Source: G020348185 sp964525045 (GTDB lineage: Bacteria; Nitrospirota; Nitrospiria; Nitrospirales; UBA8639). Taken from it: DNA of 64,000 bases. Positions 61,995 through 64,000 of the stretch are shown in pieces; within the stretch, counting starts at the first letter, position 1, and every line of letters starts with the position of its first letter. The stretch lies in assembly GCA_964525045.1 (NCBI GenBank), contig CAZGFD010000013.1, forward strand, positions 45,463 to 109,462, written 5' to 3'. The notes under the pieces were generated by a model. The model was not told where the DNA came from. It did no database searches and was given only the letters and a program-made list of their open reading frames with translations. The position numbers and the translations under genes were made by a program.

Positions 61995-62720
61995 TTGGAC
62001 AATCCGTTACATCCCTTTGAGCTACATCCGATCGTACCTCTTTCCCTGTTCGGTCTCGACATTTCCATCAATAAGGCCGTAGTGGTCATGTGGCTGGTTG
62101 TGGCACTTGTCTTAATGCTTTTTATACGCGCACGTTCGTCGGGCTCATTGATTCCGACCAAGCTCCAAAGCCTGGCGGAAATGTTGGTGGATTTTATTCG
62201 CGGGATTATTGAAGATACGATGGGGAAAAAAGGAAGGCGCTATTTTCCTCTAATAAGCGCTCTATTTTTGTTTATTTTATTTTGCAATTTACTGGGGCTC
62301 ATTCCCGGATCCTACACGGTGACGAGTCAATTGGTCGTGACGGGGTTATTTGCCGTATCGGTGTATGTGCTGAGTATCGTTGTCGGATTTTCTATTCACG
62401 GAGCAAAGTTTCTCGGCATCCTTATTCCTCCGGGGACTCCCGGGTGGCTGATTCCACTCATGATTCCGATCGAGTTGATCAGTCACCTAGCCAGGCCGGT
62501 TTCATTGAGCGTACGCTTGTTTGCCAATATGACCGCCGGCCATACAATTTTAGGAGTCCTTTTCGGACTTGCCATCACCGGGGGGGTGCTGATTGGGTGG
62601 CTTCCCTTTGCTTTTACGGTTGCCCTTTATGCATTGGAACTCGGTATTGCGTTTATTCAGGCTTACATCTTCACAATCCTGACTTGCGTCTATATGGGAG
62701 ATGCCATCCATCCCCATTAA
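61995..62720 (+). CDS. atpB: ATP synthase Fo subunit a
   Basis: Stator part of the proton channel in the membrane. 241 residues, five to six hydrophobic helices. The channel-forming LSLSVRLFANMTAGHTIL with the essential Arg is near residue 170, and the C-terminal ALELGIAFIQAYIFTILTCVYMGDAI helix carries the polar residues that cooperate with it. Translation starts at TTG (61995), preceded by AAGGAG at 61984-61989; no ATG is nearby in frame. Confidence 0.97.
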   Translation: MDNPLHPFELHPIVPLSLFGLDISINKAVVVMWLVVALVLMLFIRARSSGSLIPTKLQSLAEMLVDFIRGIIEDTMGKKGRRYFPLISALFLFILFCNLLGLIPGSYTVTSQLVVTGLFAVSVYVLSIVVGFSIHGAKFLGILIPPGTPGWLIPLMIPIELISHLARPVSLSVRLFANMTAGHTILGVLFGLAITGGVLIGWLPFAFTVALYALELGIAFIQAYIFTILTCVYMGDAIHPH

Positions 62721-62780
62721 TTGAAGAACGCGTTTCATTTTACTATTAACACCCTTTTAAGGAGGGAGGAAAAGAATACG

Positions 62781-63008
62781 ATGGAATCTGCAGCCGCCGC
62801 ATTATTAGGAATGGGTCTCGCAGCCGCCGGTTTTGCCGGTGCCGGTGTTGGAATCGGCTACATTTTCGGCAAAATGATTGAAGCCGTCGCACGGCAACCT
62901 GAGGCGGAAGGCCGGGTGGGGAAGTACATGTGGATCGGTTTCGCCTTGGTTGAAGCCATTGCCCTGTACGGCCTGGTCATTGCGTTTATTATTATGGGCA
63001 AGGGTTAA
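62781..63008 (+). CDS. atpE: ATP synthase Fo subunit c
   Basis: 75-residue proteolipid with two helices. The glycine-rich first helix is GAGVGIGYIFG, the polar loop ARQPE is at 37-41, and the proton carrier is Glu58 in FALVEAIALYGL. The residues after Glu58 (Ala, Ile) lack the Ser/Thr of sodium-binding rings, so proton coupling is expected. The ATG at 62781 follows AAGGAGGGAGG; a TTG at 62721 in frame is not needed. Confidence 0.97.
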   Translation: MESAAAALLGMGLAAAGFAGAGVGIGYIFGKMIEAVARQPEAEGRVGKYMWIGFALVEAIALYGLVIAFIIMGKG

Positions 63009-63024
63009 AAAAGGTCGTCGAATC

Positions 63025-63546
63025 ATGCCACAATTTGACACCCACTTTTTCTCATCTCTGATCTTCTGGGAGATCGTGTCTTTTGGGATTCTCCTATGGG
63101 TCCTATACAAATTTGCCTTGCCACCAATTCTGGAAGGGCTAGAAACACGAGAGCGAAAAATCAGGGAAAGCATTGAGCAGGCCGAACAAAACAGAGCCTC
63201 CGCGGAACAACGTCTTCAAGAGTATGAGAAGAAATTACAAGGGGTCGCCCAAGAGGCTGAAGGCATCCTGAACGAAGCACGACAAAAGGCTCAGCGCTTG
63301 TTTGATGAAAATGAACAACGTATCCGTGCAGAAACCGAACGCATCAGGGAAGAGACCACACAGGACATTGACCGTGAACGGCGGAGAGCCTTGCAAGAGG
63401 TTCGGGGCCAGACAGCAGACCTTGCCCTCCTCATTGCTGAAAAAGTCCTCAGCCGGAGTTTAGCGGATGAGGATCATACCCGACTGGCTAAAGAGGCGCT
63501 AGACGCGGTTTCCGCGCAACAACAAAACGGGGGATCGAAGACTTAA
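63025..63546 (+). CDS. atpF: ATP synthase Fo subunit b
   Basis: 173-residue stator stalk subunit. One N-terminal membrane helix (FFSSLIFWEIVSFGILLWVLYKF, residues about 8-30) is followed by a long, highly charged coiled coil (about 35-150, repeated Glu/Gln/Arg heptads such as EQRLQEYEKKLQ) that binds the F1 head. The preferred ATG is 63025 after AAAAAAGG; the open frame to 62878 overlaps atpE in another phase and is unlikely. The next genes atpH and atpA are not here; a convergent larE follows. Confidence 0.94.
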   Translation: MPQFDTHFFSSLIFWEIVSFGILLWVLYKFALPPILEGLETRERKIRESIEQAEQNRASAEQRLQEYEKKLQGVAQEAEGILNEARQKAQRLFDENEQRIRAETERIREETTQDIDRERRRALQEVRGQTADLALLIAEKVLSRSLADEDHTRLAKEALDAVSAQQQNGGSKT

Positions 63547-63550
63547 GAAA

Positions 63551-63580
63551 GTTTCAGGTTCCACGTTTCAGGTTTCAAAA
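63551..63580. repeat. Short TTTCAGGTTCC/TTTCAGGTTTC repeat
   Basis: Two direct units (GTTTCAGGTT and CGTTTCAGGTTTC) start 5 bp after the atpF stop. The remaining 150 bp up to larE hold no gene that I can support. Confidence 0.6.
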
Positions 63581-63729
63581 TTATGAGAAGTCAAAGGGTG
63601 GAAAAACCAAAGAGGTCTGAAAGTCACATCGTCAAATAGATTCGGTCCTCTGACAATCGGGGGGTTGAAATATCTTATGACCCCTTCGATCCCCGGGACA
63701 TTTCGACACTTAGACCACCGAAACTTACT

Positions 63730-64000
63730 TTACTTTTCAGATGACCGACCAGGAATTCGAGTTTCATAGCTGAAATTGGCACTTCCTGAACGGTAACCCT
63801 CCAAATCCACTGTCACAAAACGGAAACCCAATTTTTTTAAGCCGTCCGTGATTCGGCGACGTCGCTGTTCGTCAGAAAAGCCCTCCATCTCTGATTTCTC
63901 GACCTCAATTCGAGCGATTCCCTCATGATCACGGACACGGACCTGTGAAAAGCCTTCCTGACACAGGAAGGCTTCGGCTTGTTCCACCCGTGACAACGCA
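63730..64000 (-). CDS. larE: ATP-dependent sacrificial sulfur transferase LarE, partial (N-terminus beyond the right edge)
   Basis: C-terminal ~90 codons of a LarE-type PP-loop protein, running in from the right edge. The blocks FSQVRVRDHEGIARIEVEK and LGFRFVTVDLEGYRSGSAN match the family's conserved end (VRxHxxxARIEV and VTLDLEGYRxGSMN). LarE donates sulfur to make the nickel-pincer cofactor of lactate racemase, but many LarE homologues occur without larA. The PP-loop itself lies outside the window. The frame stays open to the edge, so a TTG near 63996 is not taken as the start. Confidence 0.88.
   Translation of the reverse strand, partial: ALSRVEQAEAFLCQEGFSQVRVRDHEGIARIEVEKSEMEGFSDEQRRRRITDGLKKLGFRFVTVDLEGYRSGSANFSYETRIPGRSSEK

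Noticed and set aside
1..64000. CRISPR array, prophage or integrase-linked island
   Set aside because: No regularly spaced direct repeats of CRISPR length and no phage, integrase or transposase genes were found.

Overview
The window is a bacterial chromosome segment of mid-range GC with dense, mostly housekeeping gene content. Gene families and neighbourhoods suggest a Nitrospirota, Nitrospira-like organism: a rimP-nusA-infB-DUF503-rbfA-truB-rpsO-pnp-M16 block, a NorD/CbbO-type VWA protein, lone NuoF and DapL. This assignment is an inference from family knowledge; no 16S rRNA gene is present to confirm it.

Layout: 1-3.2 kb, amino-acid genes on the minus strand (thrC partial, hom, aminotransferase). 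3.5-9.1 kb, plus-strand pdxJ, nnrED, tsaE, mutS. 9.1-10.4 kb, two unrecognised exported proteins. 10.7-20.9 kb, the minus-strand translation/RNA-decay block. 20.9-22.0 kb, a gene-poor kilobase, then a small secreted protein with a bacteriocin-leader-like motif. 22.7-24.4 kb, tRNA-Lys, purA and divergent tRNA-Ala. 24.5-28.9 kb, an ABC-F protein, rarA flanked on both sides by REP-like palindromic pairs, and an alpha/beta hydrolase. 28.9-33 kb, nuoF, ferredoxin, a PTPS-family gene, folE and mdh. 33-37 kb, a NorD-like VWA protein and DUF167. 37.1-39.7 kb, bfd behind a strong promoter with a Fur-box-like palindrome, and an S9 peptidase.

39.7-49.5 kb is the most distinctive region and looks like an ergothioneine locus. 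An EgtB-like enzyme (minus) is tightly followed by a fused ECF transporter (S-like domain plus two ATPases) and EcfT. Divergent from it lie an osmoprotectant-type ATPase, a binding-protein/permease fusion, EgtD and a class V PLP enzyme that could be the missing lyase. Two structurally different transporter systems thus flank the two core enzymes.

49.5-64 kb holds panC, folK, dapL, a methyltransferase, an exported protein, an MsbA-like exporter, a 31-residue COX24/AURKAIP1-type protein, a lipoprotein, nadB, pabC, pabB, the Fo part of ATP synthase (atpZ/I, B, E, F) and the C-terminal end of larE. Folate genes (folE, folK, pabB, pabC) are scattered through the window.

Several dispersed repeats occur: REP-like pairs with GTAG heads, a MITE-like element whose end supplies the stop codon of two different genes, and short TTTCAGGTTTCAAG-type intergenic repeats. 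No CRISPR array, prophage, rRNA or transposase gene was seen.
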